From contig NZ_CANMIJ010000002.1 of NCBI RefSeq assembly GCF_947497915.1, forward strand, positions 620,001-684,000: 64,000 nucleotides of DNA. The letters are read 5' to 3'. Shown piece after piece: positions 46,035 to 54,396 of this stretch (positions are counted from its first letter, which is position 1; the number at the start of each line of letters is the position of its first letter). The position numbers and the translations under genes are program-made. Source of the stretch: an uncultured Erythrobacter sp. GTDB lineage: Bacteria > Pseudomonadota > Alphaproteobacteria > Sphingomonadales > Sphingomonadaceae. A model generated the notes under the pieces. That model was not told the DNA's origin. It was given only the letters and a program-made list of their open reading frames with translations, and ran no database searches.

Positions 46035-46069
46035 AGGGCGCGGATAGGGAAACCTCTCCGCGCCCTTTT
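46035..46069 (+). terminator. Rho-independent terminator after clpA
   Basis: Ten-base arms (AGGGCGCGGA at 46035-46044 and TCCGCGCCCT at 46057-46066) enclose a 12-base loop that has its own short AGG/CCT pairing. A TTTT run follows on the plus strand. It separates clpA from the exonuclease gene. Confidence 0.85.
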
Positions 46070-46081
46070 CGTTAGATCTCT

Positions 46082-47113
46082 ATGACCGCGCCTTTTTCCT
46101 GGATCCGGCCTGAGCCTTGGGGCGTGCATATCGTCCCCGCCGATGTCTGGATTGATCCGGGCCGCGCGGTTGATCGTGCGCTTGTCACACACGGCCATGC
46201 CGATCACGCGCGCGGCGGGCATGGCGAAACGATTGCCACGCCTGAGACGCTGGCGATTATGGAGCTGCGTTATCGTACGGGCGCGCGGGATGAGACGGGC
46301 GAGATTCCATCTAAAGCCGTGCCTTGCTCTTATGGAGAGACGATCCGGCTTTCGGGCGGGGTTGATGCAACATTCATCCCCGCAGGCCATGTTCTGGGCA
46401 GCGCGCAAATCCTGCTTGAGCATGCGGGTGAGCGCGTTGTTATCACGGGCGATTACAAGCGGCGACCAGATCCGACCTGCGCTCCGTTTGAGGTTACGCC
46501 GTGCGATGTCTTCATCACAGAGGCTACATTTGGCCTGCCCGTCTTCATCCACCCGCCGATTGCGGACGAGATGGCGAAGCTTACCGGAGCTCTGGAGCAA
46601 GAGCCCGATGGATCGGTGCTGGTGGGTGCATATGCCTTGGGCAAGGCTCAGCGTGTTATCGCGGAATTGCGCGCCATCGGCCACGCTCAGCCCATCTACC
46701 TCCACGGCGCGATGGAGAAGATGTGCCGCCTGTATGAAGAACACGGTGTTGATCTGGGTGATCTGCGCCTCGTCAGCGATCACACCAAAGACGATATGCG
46801 CGGCCACATCATTGTTGCCCCGCCCAGCGCCATGAACACCACTTGGTCACGCCGGCTACCGAACACTGTCACCGCCATGGCAAGTGGTTGGATGCGGGTG
46901 CGCGGGCGGGCGCGTCAACGCGGCGTTGAATTGCCGCTGATCATCTCCGATCATGCTGATTGGAACGAGCTAACGCAGACGATAGAAGACGTGAACCCGC
47001 ACGAGACATGGATCACCCATGGCCGCGAGGAAGCTTTGCTGCGTTGGTGCGAGCTTGGCCAACGCAAAGCGCGCGCGCTGGCTCTGGTCGGGCGGGAGGA
47101 AGAGGATGACTGA
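46082..47113 (+). CDS. Ligase-associated DNA exonuclease (metallo-beta-lactamase fold)
   Basis: This 343 aa MBL-fold nuclease belongs to the family found beside cisplatin-response ATP-dependent DNA ligases, where it is thought to process DNA ends before sealing. The metal-binding HGHADHARGGH motif is at about residues 37-47. A second His is in IPAGHVLGSAQI (about 100-111), and GDYK and SDHADW are present. It follows the clpA terminator closely and precedes, with an antisense gene between, the DNA ligase at 47531. Confidence 0.9.
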   Translation: MTAPFSWIRPEPWGVHIVPADVWIDPGRAVDRALVTHGHADHARGGHGETIATPETLAIMELRYRTGARDETGEIPSKAVPCSYGETIRLSGGVDATFIPAGHVLGSAQILLEHAGERVVITGDYKRRPDPTCAPFEVTPCDVFITEATFGLPVFIHPPIADEMAKLTGALEQEPDGSVLVGAYALGKAQRVIAELRAIGHAQPIYLHGAMEKMCRLYEEHGVDLGDLRLVSDHTKDDMRGHIIVAPPSAMNTTWSRRLPNTVTAMASGWMRVRGRARQRGVELPLIISDHADWNELTQTIEDVNPHETWITHGREEALLRWCELGQRKARALALVGREEEDD

Positions 47114-47138
47114 TCACCCTCTCCGCACACGCGCCAGA

Positions 47139-47441
47139 TCATTTGATAGCGGCGAGGTCTTTCTGGATTTTCTCCAGCATTTCCGGCGTAATTGCGCCCT
47201 GCGACCACGGCTGAACTTCCTTCAGGCTCATCGCTTTGAACTGGCCGTATGCAGGATGCTGATCAATGTTCGGGATATGCTTGTCGAGCACGGCCTTGGC
47301 GCGCTCATCGGCGACCAATTGCTGGATCGGGGTGTCGGTAGAAAATGCCGCAGCTTTTTCTTGGGCATGGGCGGCGGTCATCGTCGCGGGGCTAACAGTC
47401 AGGCCGAGCGTAAGGGCAACAGCGAGCATTGGGGCTTTCAT
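47139..47441 (-). CDS. Small secreted protein, antisense between exonuclease and ligase
   Basis: This 100 aa protein has a signal peptide (KAPMLAVALTLGLTVSPATMTAAHA, cleaved near residue 26). The mature 74 residues are helical and rich in Ala, Gln, Lys and Asp. I do not recognise a family, although the IQQLVADERAKAVLDKHIPNID segment resembles small secreted helical proteins of sphingomonads. It interrupts the DNA-repair pair on the opposite strand: convergent with the exonuclease gene, divergent from the ligase gene across 89 bases. Confidence 0.7.
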   Translation of the reverse strand: MKAPMLAVALTLGLTVSPATMTAAHAQEKAAAFSTDTPIQQLVADERAKAVLDKHIPNIDQHPAYGQFKAMSLKEVQPWSQGAITPEMLEKIQKDLAAIK

Positions 47442-47530
47442 CGAAGCATTTCCTTTATTGGTATCACGAAACTATCGGTTTGCTTTAGCGCGGCTTTATG
47501 TCTGCGCGATGAAGCAAAGACGGGCAAGCG

Positions 47531-49126
47531 ATGATCCGCTTTGCCGCCCTTCTCGACACGCTGGTCTATACAGCGAGCCGAAACCGCAAGCTTGCTCTAA
47601 TCGCAGAGTATCTGCGCGAGACGCCTGATCCCGATCGCGGCTATGCAATGGCGGCGCTGACCGGTGAGCTGGATTTTCCGGCCGTTAAATCAACCACCAT
47701 CCGCAACTTGATGAAAGACCGCGTCGATCCCGTTCTCTGGACGCTAAGCCGCGATTTCGTGGGCGATACGGCAGAAACAGCCAGCTTGCTTTGGCCCGGC
47801 CCGCAGCAACCCACTGGTGAGGAGCCAAGCGTAGCGCAAGTCGTCGATATGCTGACCGCGATGAACCGCAACACAGCGCCGCAGGAATTGCCGAAACTGC
47901 TCGACAGGCTCGACCCGAATGGCCGCTTTGCGCTGATAAAGCTGGCAACGGGCGGTATGCGGATCGGCGTGTCTGCGCGGCTCGCCAAAACAGCATTTGC
48001 CCAGGCGTTTGATGTGTCTGTCGAAGATGTCGAGGAATATTGGCACGCGCTCGACGCTCCCTATCCCGAGCTGTTCGCATGGGGCGCGGACGGCGCCGAT
48101 CCACCAGACGTATCGAACCGCCCGTTGTTTCGCCCGTTCATGCTCGCCCACCCTCTCGAGGAAACCGAGGTCGATCTGGCGGATTACGCGGCGGAGTGGA
48201 AATGGGACGGCATCCGCGTGCAATTGGTGAGGGTCGCAGGCGAAACGCGGCTTTATTCGCGCAGCGGCGATGATATTTCCGCGACCTTCCCCGAACTGCT
48301 CGAAGTGCTGCCGATGGATGCTGTGCTCGACGGAGAATTGCTTGTTCGCGGATCATCGCAAGGCGGCGAAGCGGGCGGCGCGGCAAGCTTCAACGCGCTT
48401 CAGCAAAGGCTCGGCCGCAAAACAGTTTCCAAGAAAATGCTCGCTGAAGCGCCCGCCTTTGTGCGGCTCTATGATGCGATGATTATCGAAGGCGACGATG
48501 TGCGCGAACGGCCATGGAGCGAGCGGCGTGAGGCGCTGGAGGCGTTGATGCCGCGCTTGCCGGAAAGTCATTTCGACATTTCTGCCATCGTCGAGGCACG
48601 CGACTTTGCTCACCTCGCCCAAATCCGCGAAGGCGCCCGCGATGACGCGATCGAAGGGCTAATGCTCAAACGCCGCGATAGCCCCTACATTGCGGGCCGA
48701 AAGGTTGGATATTGGTACAAGTGGAAGCGCGATCCGCTGCTGATCGACTGCGTCATGATGTACGCTCAGCGCGGCAGCGGCAGGCGATCCAGTTTCTATT
48801 CGGACTACACATTCGGGTGCTGGGACGGTGATCCCGATGAGGGCGCCGAGCTGTTGCCCGTAGGAAAGGCGTATTCAGGGTTCACTGATGCCGAACTAAA
48901 GAAGCTCGACAAGCTGGTGCGCCAAACAACGCTCAATCGTTTTGGCCCCGTACGCGAGGTAGAGCGCACATTAGTGTTCGAGGTTGCCTTTGACAGCGTC
49001 CACACATCAAAGCGCCACAAAAGCGGTCTCGCCATGCGATTTCCCCGCATCCACCGCATCCGCTGGGACAAGCCCGTGCACGAGGCCGACCGAATCGAAA
49101 CCTTGCGCAGCCTGATCAGGGATTGA
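47531..49126 (+). CDS. Cisplatin damage response-type ATP-dependent DNA ligase
   Basis: This 531 aa enzyme is an LigC-like bacterial ATP-dependent ligase. The N-terminal domain (about 1-200) precedes the adenylation domain with the catalytic Lys224 in EWKWDGIRV. It also has VLDGELLV, the nucleotide motif EGLMLKRRDSPY and YWYKWKRDPLLIDCV. A C-terminal OB-fold region (about 410-531) completes it. It seals nicked DNA in the ligase-associated repair system with the exonuclease. The helicase and endonuclease PdeM often found with this system are not in the window. Confidence 0.9.
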   Translation: MIRFAALLDTLVYTASRNRKLALIAEYLRETPDPDRGYAMAALTGELDFPAVKSTTIRNLMKDRVDPVLWTLSRDFVGDTAETASLLWPGPQQPTGEEPSVAQVVDMLTAMNRNTAPQELPKLLDRLDPNGRFALIKLATGGMRIGVSARLAKTAFAQAFDVSVEDVEEYWHALDAPYPELFAWGADGADPPDVSNRPLFRPFMLAHPLEETEVDLADYAAEWKWDGIRVQLVRVAGETRLYSRSGDDISATFPELLEVLPMDAVLDGELLVRGSSQGGEAGGAASFNALQQRLGRKTVSKKMLAEAPAFVRLYDAMIIEGDDVRERPWSERREALEALMPRLPESHFDISAIVEARDFAHLAQIREGARDDAIEGLMLKRRDSPYIAGRKVGYWYKWKRDPLLIDCVMMYAQRGSGRRSSFYSDYTFGCWDGDPDEGAELLPVGKAYSGFTDAELKKLDKLVRQTTLNRFGPVREVERTLVFEVAFDSVHTSKRHKSGLAMRFPRIHRIRWDKPVHEADRIETLRSLIRD

Positions 49127-49217
49127 TCCGCAACGTAAGGTCGCGCCTTTTGCCTTGCTGCAAAACGCGCCTGTGATACGTTGCGATCAGAAACTCACTT
49201 CCCCGGGAGAGCCAACA

Positions 49218-49730
49218 ATGAACCTCTACAGCCAGTCTATCGCCGTTTATCGCTCACGCCTCGACACGATTTCAGGCCTGCTTGCCAAGGCAGCAGCACA
49301 TCCAAAGGGCGACGCACTGCTCGAATCCAAGCTGGCCGACGATATGCACCCGCTTGCCACGCAGATCCGCTTTGTCGGGAACCTTCCGGGCGAAGCGTTG
49401 CCACGCCTGACCAAACGCGAATTTGCATCGCGCGATGACAACGAAACGACGATTGCTGGCGCGCAGGCCGTAATTGAAGAGATGAAGGCGCTGCTCGATA
49501 GCGTCGAGGCATCTGAGCTGGTTCCGGCTGATGAAACGCTTGTGATTGATCTGCCCAACGGCATGCAATTCACGCTGACGGCAGAGCAATATGTGCAAGA
49601 CTGGTCGCTGACGAACTTCTATTTCCACCTCACGACTGCGTATGCGATCCTGCGGATGGAAGGTCTGGATATCGGCAAGATCGACTTCATGCCGCACATG
49701 ATGAAGCACGTTTCCAAAATGCAGGGATAA
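49218..49730 (+). CDS. DUF1993 family protein
   Basis: This 170 aa protein matches the DUF1993 family, a DinB-like helical bundle of unknown function. NLYSQSIAVYRSRLDTISGLLAKAAAH starts it, and LSNFYFHLTTAYAILRMEGLDIGKIDFM-like text (here SLTNFYFHLTTAYAILR) ends it. His residues near 58 and in the second-half helices could bind a metal as in DinB proteins. ATG at 49218 follows GGGAGAG. Its relation to the ligase gene is only proximity (91 bases). Confidence 0.85.
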   Translation: MNLYSQSIAVYRSRLDTISGLLAKAAAHPKGDALLESKLADDMHPLATQIRFVGNLPGEALPRLTKREFASRDDNETTIAGAQAVIEEMKALLDSVEASELVPADETLVIDLPNGMQFTLTAEQYVQDWSLTNFYFHLTTAYAILRMEGLDIGKIDFMPHMMKHVSKMQG

Positions 49731-49734
49731 TAGC

Positions 49735-50325
49735 TTAGCCCATGGCTTTGCGTACAGCTTCGGCGTGGTGCTTGGCGTTCTCAGCATAGTGCGCGGTGCC
49801 CACTTTCATGCCCATAATCGCACCCTCGCCAAGCTCTTTCAAACGCTTGGCAGGGCGGCCTGCCCATAGCTCGCGCTCACCCATAACTTTGCGCTCTGTC
49901 AGCATCGCGCCCGCCGCCAACATCGCATCGCTGCCGATCACAGCTTTGTTCATCGCAATCGCGCCGAGACCCACGAAACCGCGATCGTGGATCGTGCAGC
50001 CATGCACCATCGCCATATGCCCGATCAGCACATCATCGCCGATGATCAGCGGAGAGCCTTCCTCATCGCCCGGGCGGGGCGGATCGCAGTGCAGGACGCT
50101 GCCGTCCTGAACATTGCTGCGTTCGCCAATGCGAATGGTGAAGACATCTGCGCGCACCACGCAATTGTACCAGATCGAACTGCCCGCCCCGATCTCGACA
50201 TCACCGATGATGGTCGATCCTGGCGCGATAAAGGCGGTGTCATGAATTTTCGGCGTTTTGCCATGGATCGAGATAATGTTCGCACCCGGAAAGCGCTCTC
50301 GCATTTGGGGATCAGTCATGGTCAT
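49735..50325 (-). CDS. Gamma-carbonic anhydrase family protein (hexapeptide repeat)
   Basis: This 196 aa protein has the left-handed beta-helix of the gamma-class carbonic anhydrases/PaaY-YrdA family. AFIAPGSTIIGDVEIGAGSSIWYNCVVRAD (about 30-59) and HGCTIHDRGFVGLGAIAMN provide the fold and a metal-binding His. Not all His ligands can be assigned, so activity is uncertain. It overlaps the upstream GNAT by four bases (ATGA). The start ATG is at 50325, with an earlier candidate at 50340. Confidence 0.88.
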   Translation of the reverse strand: MTMTDPQMRERFPGANIISIHGKTPKIHDTAFIAPGSTIIGDVEIGAGSSIWYNCVVRADVFTIRIGERSNVQDGSVLHCDPPRPGDEEGSPLIIGDDVLIGHMAMVHGCTIHDRGFVGLGAIAMNKAVIGSDAMLAAGAMLTERKVMGERELWAGRPAKRLKELGEGAIMGMKVGTAHYAENAKHHAEAVRKAMG

Positions 50326-50879
50326 CGGGTTGTCTCCCACTGCTCTTTCGTGAGCGAGTATTGAATGGTCGGGTTGTCTTCGGGCGGATAGGCTAGATCC
50401 GTAAAATCGAGGTCAGTGCGCCGCTCCATGCCGAGCTTTTCCATCAGCTTCCAGCTGCCAATATTCGCATTGCTTGTTAGCGCGACGAGATGCGCAGCAC
50501 CGATGGAATGGAATGCCCAATCGATCACGCCTCGCATCGCCTCATGCGCGTAACCGCGCCTCCAGCGAGCCTCGCTCACCAGCCAGCCAATCTCAAAATC
50601 GCCAATATTGGGCGCGAGCGGATGATCGACACGCTTCATCCCGCAATGGCCAACCAGATCGCCCGTCGCCTTTTCGATCATCATCATAAAGCCAAAACCT
50701 TCGCGCGCGAACCAGCCCATGCTTTTGGCATGTTTCGCTTCGATTTCGTGCAGTTCGATGACCCCGCCCAAATGCTCCATAACGGCAGGCGTATTGAGCA
50801 CGCGGTTTTGAAGCGCCGCGTCATTCTCGTCGATCTTGCGCAGGATTAAGCGTTCAGTTTCAAGCACAAGATCACCCAT
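50322..50879 (-). CDS. GNAT family N-acetyltransferase
   Basis: This 185 aa protein fits the RimJ/RimL-like GNATs (Acetyltransf_3), which acetylate an amino group with acetyl-CoA. LETERLILRKIDENDAALQ starts it, and IGWLVSEARWRRGYAHEAMRGVIDWAF carries the acetyl-CoA pyrophosphate loop (about 105-115). SNANIGSWKLMEKLGM follows. It overlaps a paralogous GNAT gene by eight bases, so the two form a tandem pair. Substrate unknown. Confidence 0.88.
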   Translation of the reverse strand: MGDLVLETERLILRKIDENDAALQNRVLNTPAVMEHLGGVIELHEIEAKHAKSMGWFAREGFGFMMMIEKATGDLVGHCGMKRVDHPLAPNIGDFEIGWLVSEARWRRGYAHEAMRGVIDWAFHSIGAAHLVALTSNANIGSWKLMEKLGMERRTDLDFTDLAYPPEDNPTIQYSLTKEQWETTR

Positions 50880-51444
50880 GGCCCGCCTCCCATTCGGCGC
50901 GCTCGATCCGGTAGACGATGATGGTTTCGCCCTTGGCCCAGCTCACGCTGTCGGGGAAATCCAAATCGCGGCGGCGTTTCATCCCAAGCTTGATCATCAG
51001 GCCCCAGCTGGGGGCATTCTCTTCCACGGTAAGCGCAATGACATGCGGCGCATCGAAGCGATCAAACGCCAGCGCGAGCGATGCCTTCGCGGCCTCTTTC
51101 GCATAGCCATGGCCCCACGCATCTTCGCGAAGGCGCCAGCCGGCTTCCATGTCGCCAATCGGCCCTTTGGGTTCGTTGCAACGTTTCAATCCGCAAAACC
51201 CGATGATCTCGCCAGACAAATGCCCGCCATCGGCTTTGCGCTGGACCACCCAGAATGTGTGGCCGGCCTCACTGTTATATTTGAGCAGTCGTTCCTGCGC
51301 GCTTTTGCGCGTCTCGGCATCGGCCAACCCGCCAAGGTGGCGCATGACGTTGGGCGTATTGAGATGCTGCCAAAACGGTGCCCAATCCTCATCACGCCAA
51401 TCGCGCAGGATTAAACGATCCGTTTCATGGCGAAATTCAGCCAT
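50872..51444 (-). CDS. GNAT family N-acetyltransferase (tandem paralogue)
   Basis: This 190 aa GNAT closely resembles its downstream neighbour in plan: HETDRLILRDWRDEDWAPFW at the N-terminus, WRLREDAWGHGYAKEAAKASLALAF with the acetyl-CoA loop, then VEENAPSWGLMIKLGM. It may have arisen by duplication. It overlaps hemB by eight bases at its start (ATG 51444) and the next GNAT by eight at its end. Both are probably translated with hemB. Substrate unknown. Confidence 0.88.
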   Translation of the reverse strand: MAEFRHETDRLILRDWRDEDWAPFWQHLNTPNVMRHLGGLADAETRKSAQERLLKYNSEAGHTFWVVQRKADGGHLSGEIIGFCGLKRCNEPKGPIGDMEAGWRLREDAWGHGYAKEAAKASLALAFDRFDAPHVIALTVEENAPSWGLMIKLGMKRRRDLDFPDSVSWAKGETIIVYRIERAEWEAGHG

Positions 51445-52432
51445 TGAGGAGGCGCGCCGCAACCGGCGCGTGGTAAGTCAAAACGCCGGAGCAGCCCGCA
51501 CGTTTGAACGCGATGAGCTTTTCCATTAACAGCGCGTCGCGGTCTCCGATACCAGCCGCCTGCGCCGCCTCGATCATCGCGTATTCCCCGCTCACCTGAT
51601 AGGCGAAAACGGGCATGCCGAATTGCTGTTTTACGCGGTAGATGATGTCGAGATAGGCAAGCCCCGGCTTGACCATCACGCTATCCGCGCCCTCGGCAAT
51701 GTCGAGCTCCACTTCGCGCAAAGCCTCGTCCGAATTGGCAGGGTCCATCTGATAGGTTTTCTTGTCACCTTTCAGCAATCCCCCCGATCCCACTGCATCG
51801 CGGAACGGACCGTAAAATGCGCTCGCATATTTGGCGGCGTAACTCATGATTTGAACATTATGATGATTGCCCATTTCCAGAGCCATGCGGATGGCGTGAA
51901 TGCGGCCATCCATCATGTCTGACGGGGCGATAATATCTGCGCCTGCCTCGGCCTGATTGATGGCCTGATCGACTAGTGCGGCAACGGTGTCATCGTTCAC
52001 GACATAGCCGGCATCATTCAGCAAGCCGTCCTGCCCGTGGCTGGTATACGGGTCGAGCGCGACATCTGTCAGCACGCCGATATCATCGCCGCAGGCATCT
52101 TTGATTGCCTTGATCGCGCGGCACATCAGATTGTCGGGATTGTGCGCCTCTTCGCCCTGATCGCTGCGCTTTTCCGGTTGCGTGTTCGGGAACAGTGCAA
52201 TGACGGGAATGCCCAGATCAACGGCTTCTTTTGCGCGGGCCACGATGCCGTCGACCGACCAACGTGAAACGCCGGGCAATGTCGCAACCGGATCTTCGAC
52301 GCCTTTGCCTTCGGTGACAAACAGCGGCCAGATCAAATCTGTCGACGTGAGCAGGGTTTCACGGTGGAGCGCACGGCTCCAGCCATTGGCGCGCGTGCGG
52401 CGCATTCGTGTGTTTGGATATTTTCCCGTCAT
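51437..52432 (-). CDS. hemB: Delta-aminolevulinic acid dehydratase (porphobilinogen synthase)
   Basis: It joins two 5-aminolevulinate molecules to porphobilinogen in haem synthesis. The 331 aa protein has the metal/active-site regions DVALDPYTSHGQDG, ADIIAPSDMMDGR, and the Schiff-base lysines in AKYASAFYGPFRDA and VMVKPGLAYLD. The cysteine-rich zinc site seen in some HemB proteins is absent (DVALDPYTSHG), typical of the Mg-dependent form. ATG at 52432 gives MTGKYPNTRMRR, the normal start. Confidence 0.95.
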   Translation of the reverse strand: MTGKYPNTRMRRTRANGWSRALHRETLLTSTDLIWPLFVTEGKGVEDPVATLPGVSRWSVDGIVARAKEAVDLGIPVIALFPNTQPEKRSDQGEEAHNPDNLMCRAIKAIKDACGDDIGVLTDVALDPYTSHGQDGLLNDAGYVVNDDTVAALVDQAINQAEAGADIIAPSDMMDGRIHAIRMALEMGNHHNVQIMSYAAKYASAFYGPFRDAVGSGGLLKGDKKTYQMDPANSDEALREVELDIAEGADSVMVKPGLAYLDIIYRVKQQFGMPVFAYQVSGEYAMIEAAQAAGIGDRDALLMEKLIAFKRAGCSGVLTYHAPVAARLLNG

Positions 52433-52494
52433 GGCCGCGAGGTGTAGCCGCAATTGACGCGGCGCTGCAATGCCAAGAAACGATGCGGCGCAGC

Positions 52495-54195
52495 CTAGTC
52501 GTCGTAACGCGCGGCGAGGTCGATCTTTTCGATCTCGCGCACGGGCTCTTCGGTTTCGCTAGGCAAGGTTTCGAGATCGGCCAAAGCCGCTCCGACTTCG
52601 ATGTCCCTCAGCCGGATGAGCTGGCGTTTGAAATCGATCAATTCTGTACCGGAAAGCTCGGCACGGGTGACGAATTTTACGCTCGCCGGATTGATCGATT
52701 TGCCGCCGCGATACATTTCGTAATGAAGGTGCGGACCGGTTGAAAGGCCGGTTGACCCGACATAGCCGATGACTTGGCCGCGCCGCACGGTTTGCCCGCG
52801 CTTCACCGACATCCGGCTCATATGGCAATAGCGGGTGGATAGATTGCTGCCGTGCTTGATGCGAACGGCAATGCCGCAGCCGCCTGCACGGCCAGCCGAG
52901 CTAACCGTTCCGTCTGTCACCGCCACAATCGGCGTACCGCGGCGCGCGCGGAAATCGAGACCCGCATGCATCCGGCGATACCCAAGGATCGGGTGCCGCC
53001 GCATACCATAACGCGAAGAAACAGGGCCCGGTACTGGCGCGACAAGGCCGCCGCGCTGCTCGCCGACGCCGGAGGCTTCGTAAAAACGGCCTTCATCACC
53101 CCAGCGCATCAATTGTGTCTTGGGCTGACCACCGCGATCGATCCCAGCATACAGCAGCTGACCGGCTTGCCGTTCACCTGTGGCCGCGCGGCGATAGGCG
53201 ATGACGATATCGAATTCATCGGTCGATCGCACCTGACGGTCCATGTCGATCTGATTGTCGAGCGTTTTGATGTAATCCTGAACCGCGCTGGCAGGAACGC
53301 CTGCGGCGCGCATCGAACGGTAGAGGCTGGAGCCAACGTTGCCGCGTATCCGCAACGGCGTATCATCGACGCGGATGACGTTTTGTTGAAGCGATAACAT
53401 GCCGCCAGTGTCAGCGGGATCAGCGACCGGCTGCCGCGCGACTTCCAATTCGAGATCAAAGCGCGCGCGGAATTTCAACGCATCGAGCGGACGCGGCGCG
53501 CCAGCTTCTGAGCGGCGGCCCAGCACGATATCCATCTGTGTACCCGGCTCAATTTCGGAGAGGGGCATCGCCTGCCCGACAAGGGCTGCGACTTGACCAA
53601 TATCGCCAGACGACACGCCTGCGCGGCGCAGCATCGCGGCGAAGCTATCACCGGGCGCCAGCGTAGCAAGCAGTGCGATTTGCGGACGTTCGGGCGCGCT
53701 TTCGAGCGGGATGACTTTGGCCGTTGGCCCCATCCGGCGGCCGCTATCTGCGCCAAAAGCGAGCGGCATGATCATCTGGCTGCGGAACTCGTCACGGATT
53801 TCTTCGCTGTCAGGCATCGCGTTGCGCGCCTCCAGCGGGGCCATATCCGGCCAGAATGCAAAAGCGACCGCGCCAAGGGCTACCATCGTGCCCAAGCCGC
53901 GAAACCATCGGCGGCTACCAATGTTCTCGGCAAGGTCAGGTGTCAGATCGATCCCATCCACCCAGGAACCTGCCGACAATTTCCACTCATCGTAACGCTC
54001 ACCAAATCCAGCGACGCGGGAGAGCACTTTTGTCTTCATCTGGCTGGGTGTGCTCGCCGCAGGCAGGCTTCGCGCGATCAGATGTTGCGACGACGGCCCG
54101 CGCTCTTTGTTGTCAGGTACACCCGTACCGGCATCGGACGGAGCGGTGTCCTGTCCGGCATTGCCGTCATCGGTGGGGCGTGCATGATCCAACAT
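52495..54195 (-). CDS. M23 family metallopeptidase (active LytM domain)
   Basis: This 566 aa protein has a cytosolic region of about 90 residues, a transmembrane segment (about 105-120, GTMVALGAVAFAFWP) and a periplasmic part. The latter has a LysM/OapA-like middle (about 180-370) and a C-terminal M23 domain (about 395-500). Zinc ligands are intact: MHAGLDF and GPHLHYEMY. It should cleave peptidoglycan cross-links. A 70-residue acidic tail follows. The gene is divergent from the helicase gene. Confidence 0.88.
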   Translation of the reverse strand: MLDHARPTDDGNAGQDTAPSDAGTGVPDNKERGPSSQHLIARSLPAASTPSQMKTKVLSRVAGFGERYDEWKLSAGSWVDGIDLTPDLAENIGSRRWFRGLGTMVALGAVAFAFWPDMAPLEARNAMPDSEEIRDEFRSQMIMPLAFGADSGRRMGPTAKVIPLESAPERPQIALLATLAPGDSFAAMLRRAGVSSGDIGQVAALVGQAMPLSEIEPGTQMDIVLGRRSEAGAPRPLDALKFRARFDLELEVARQPVADPADTGGMLSLQQNVIRVDDTPLRIRGNVGSSLYRSMRAAGVPASAVQDYIKTLDNQIDMDRQVRSTDEFDIVIAYRRAATGERQAGQLLYAGIDRGGQPKTQLMRWGDEGRFYEASGVGEQRGGLVAPVPGPVSSRYGMRRHPILGYRRMHAGLDFRARRGTPIVAVTDGTVSSAGRAGGCGIAVRIKHGSNLSTRYCHMSRMSVKRGQTVRRGQVIGYVGSTGLSTGPHLHYEMYRGGKSINPASVKFVTRAELSGTELIDFKRQLIRLRDIEVGAALADLETLPSETEEPVREIEKIDLAARYDD

Positions 54196-54273
54196 TTGTC
54201 CTTACCAGCTGATCAAAGCCTTCGGTGTGAACTGCTTGGCCGAAATCTTTGCCCAAACAAAGTAAATGCGTGG

Positions 54274-54295
54274 TTAACCATCGACCAGCCGAGTC
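54274..54295. promoter_or_regulatory. CtrA-like half-site and GANTC site in a divergent promoter
   Basis: TTAACCAT (54274-54281, inside GGTTAACC) matches the conserved half of the alphaproteobacterial CtrA box, and GAGTC at 54291-54295 is a CcrM target. They lie between the M23 peptidase and helicase genes. The second TTAA of a full CtrA box is absent, so this is a candidate only. Confidence 0.3.
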
Positions 54296-54396
54296 TACGG
54301 TGCGGCGAGCCGATTTACGCACTCCCCCGTAATTGTGACAGAGGCTGCGCAGCGCCCATTGCGACCTTTCCCCAAGCCTGACACAAGCCATTCATT

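Noticed and set aside
40404-46066. Shared hairpin arms (AGGGCGCGG/CCGCGCCCT) after trcR and clpA as a repeat family
   Set aside because: Only two copies were seen and both sit where terminators are expected, so convergence on a strong GC stem is the simpler view.
45746-46807. 353-codon minus-strand frame opposite the end of clpA and the exonuclease gene
   Set aside because: It crosses the clpA terminator and both coding regions, and shows no domain motif.
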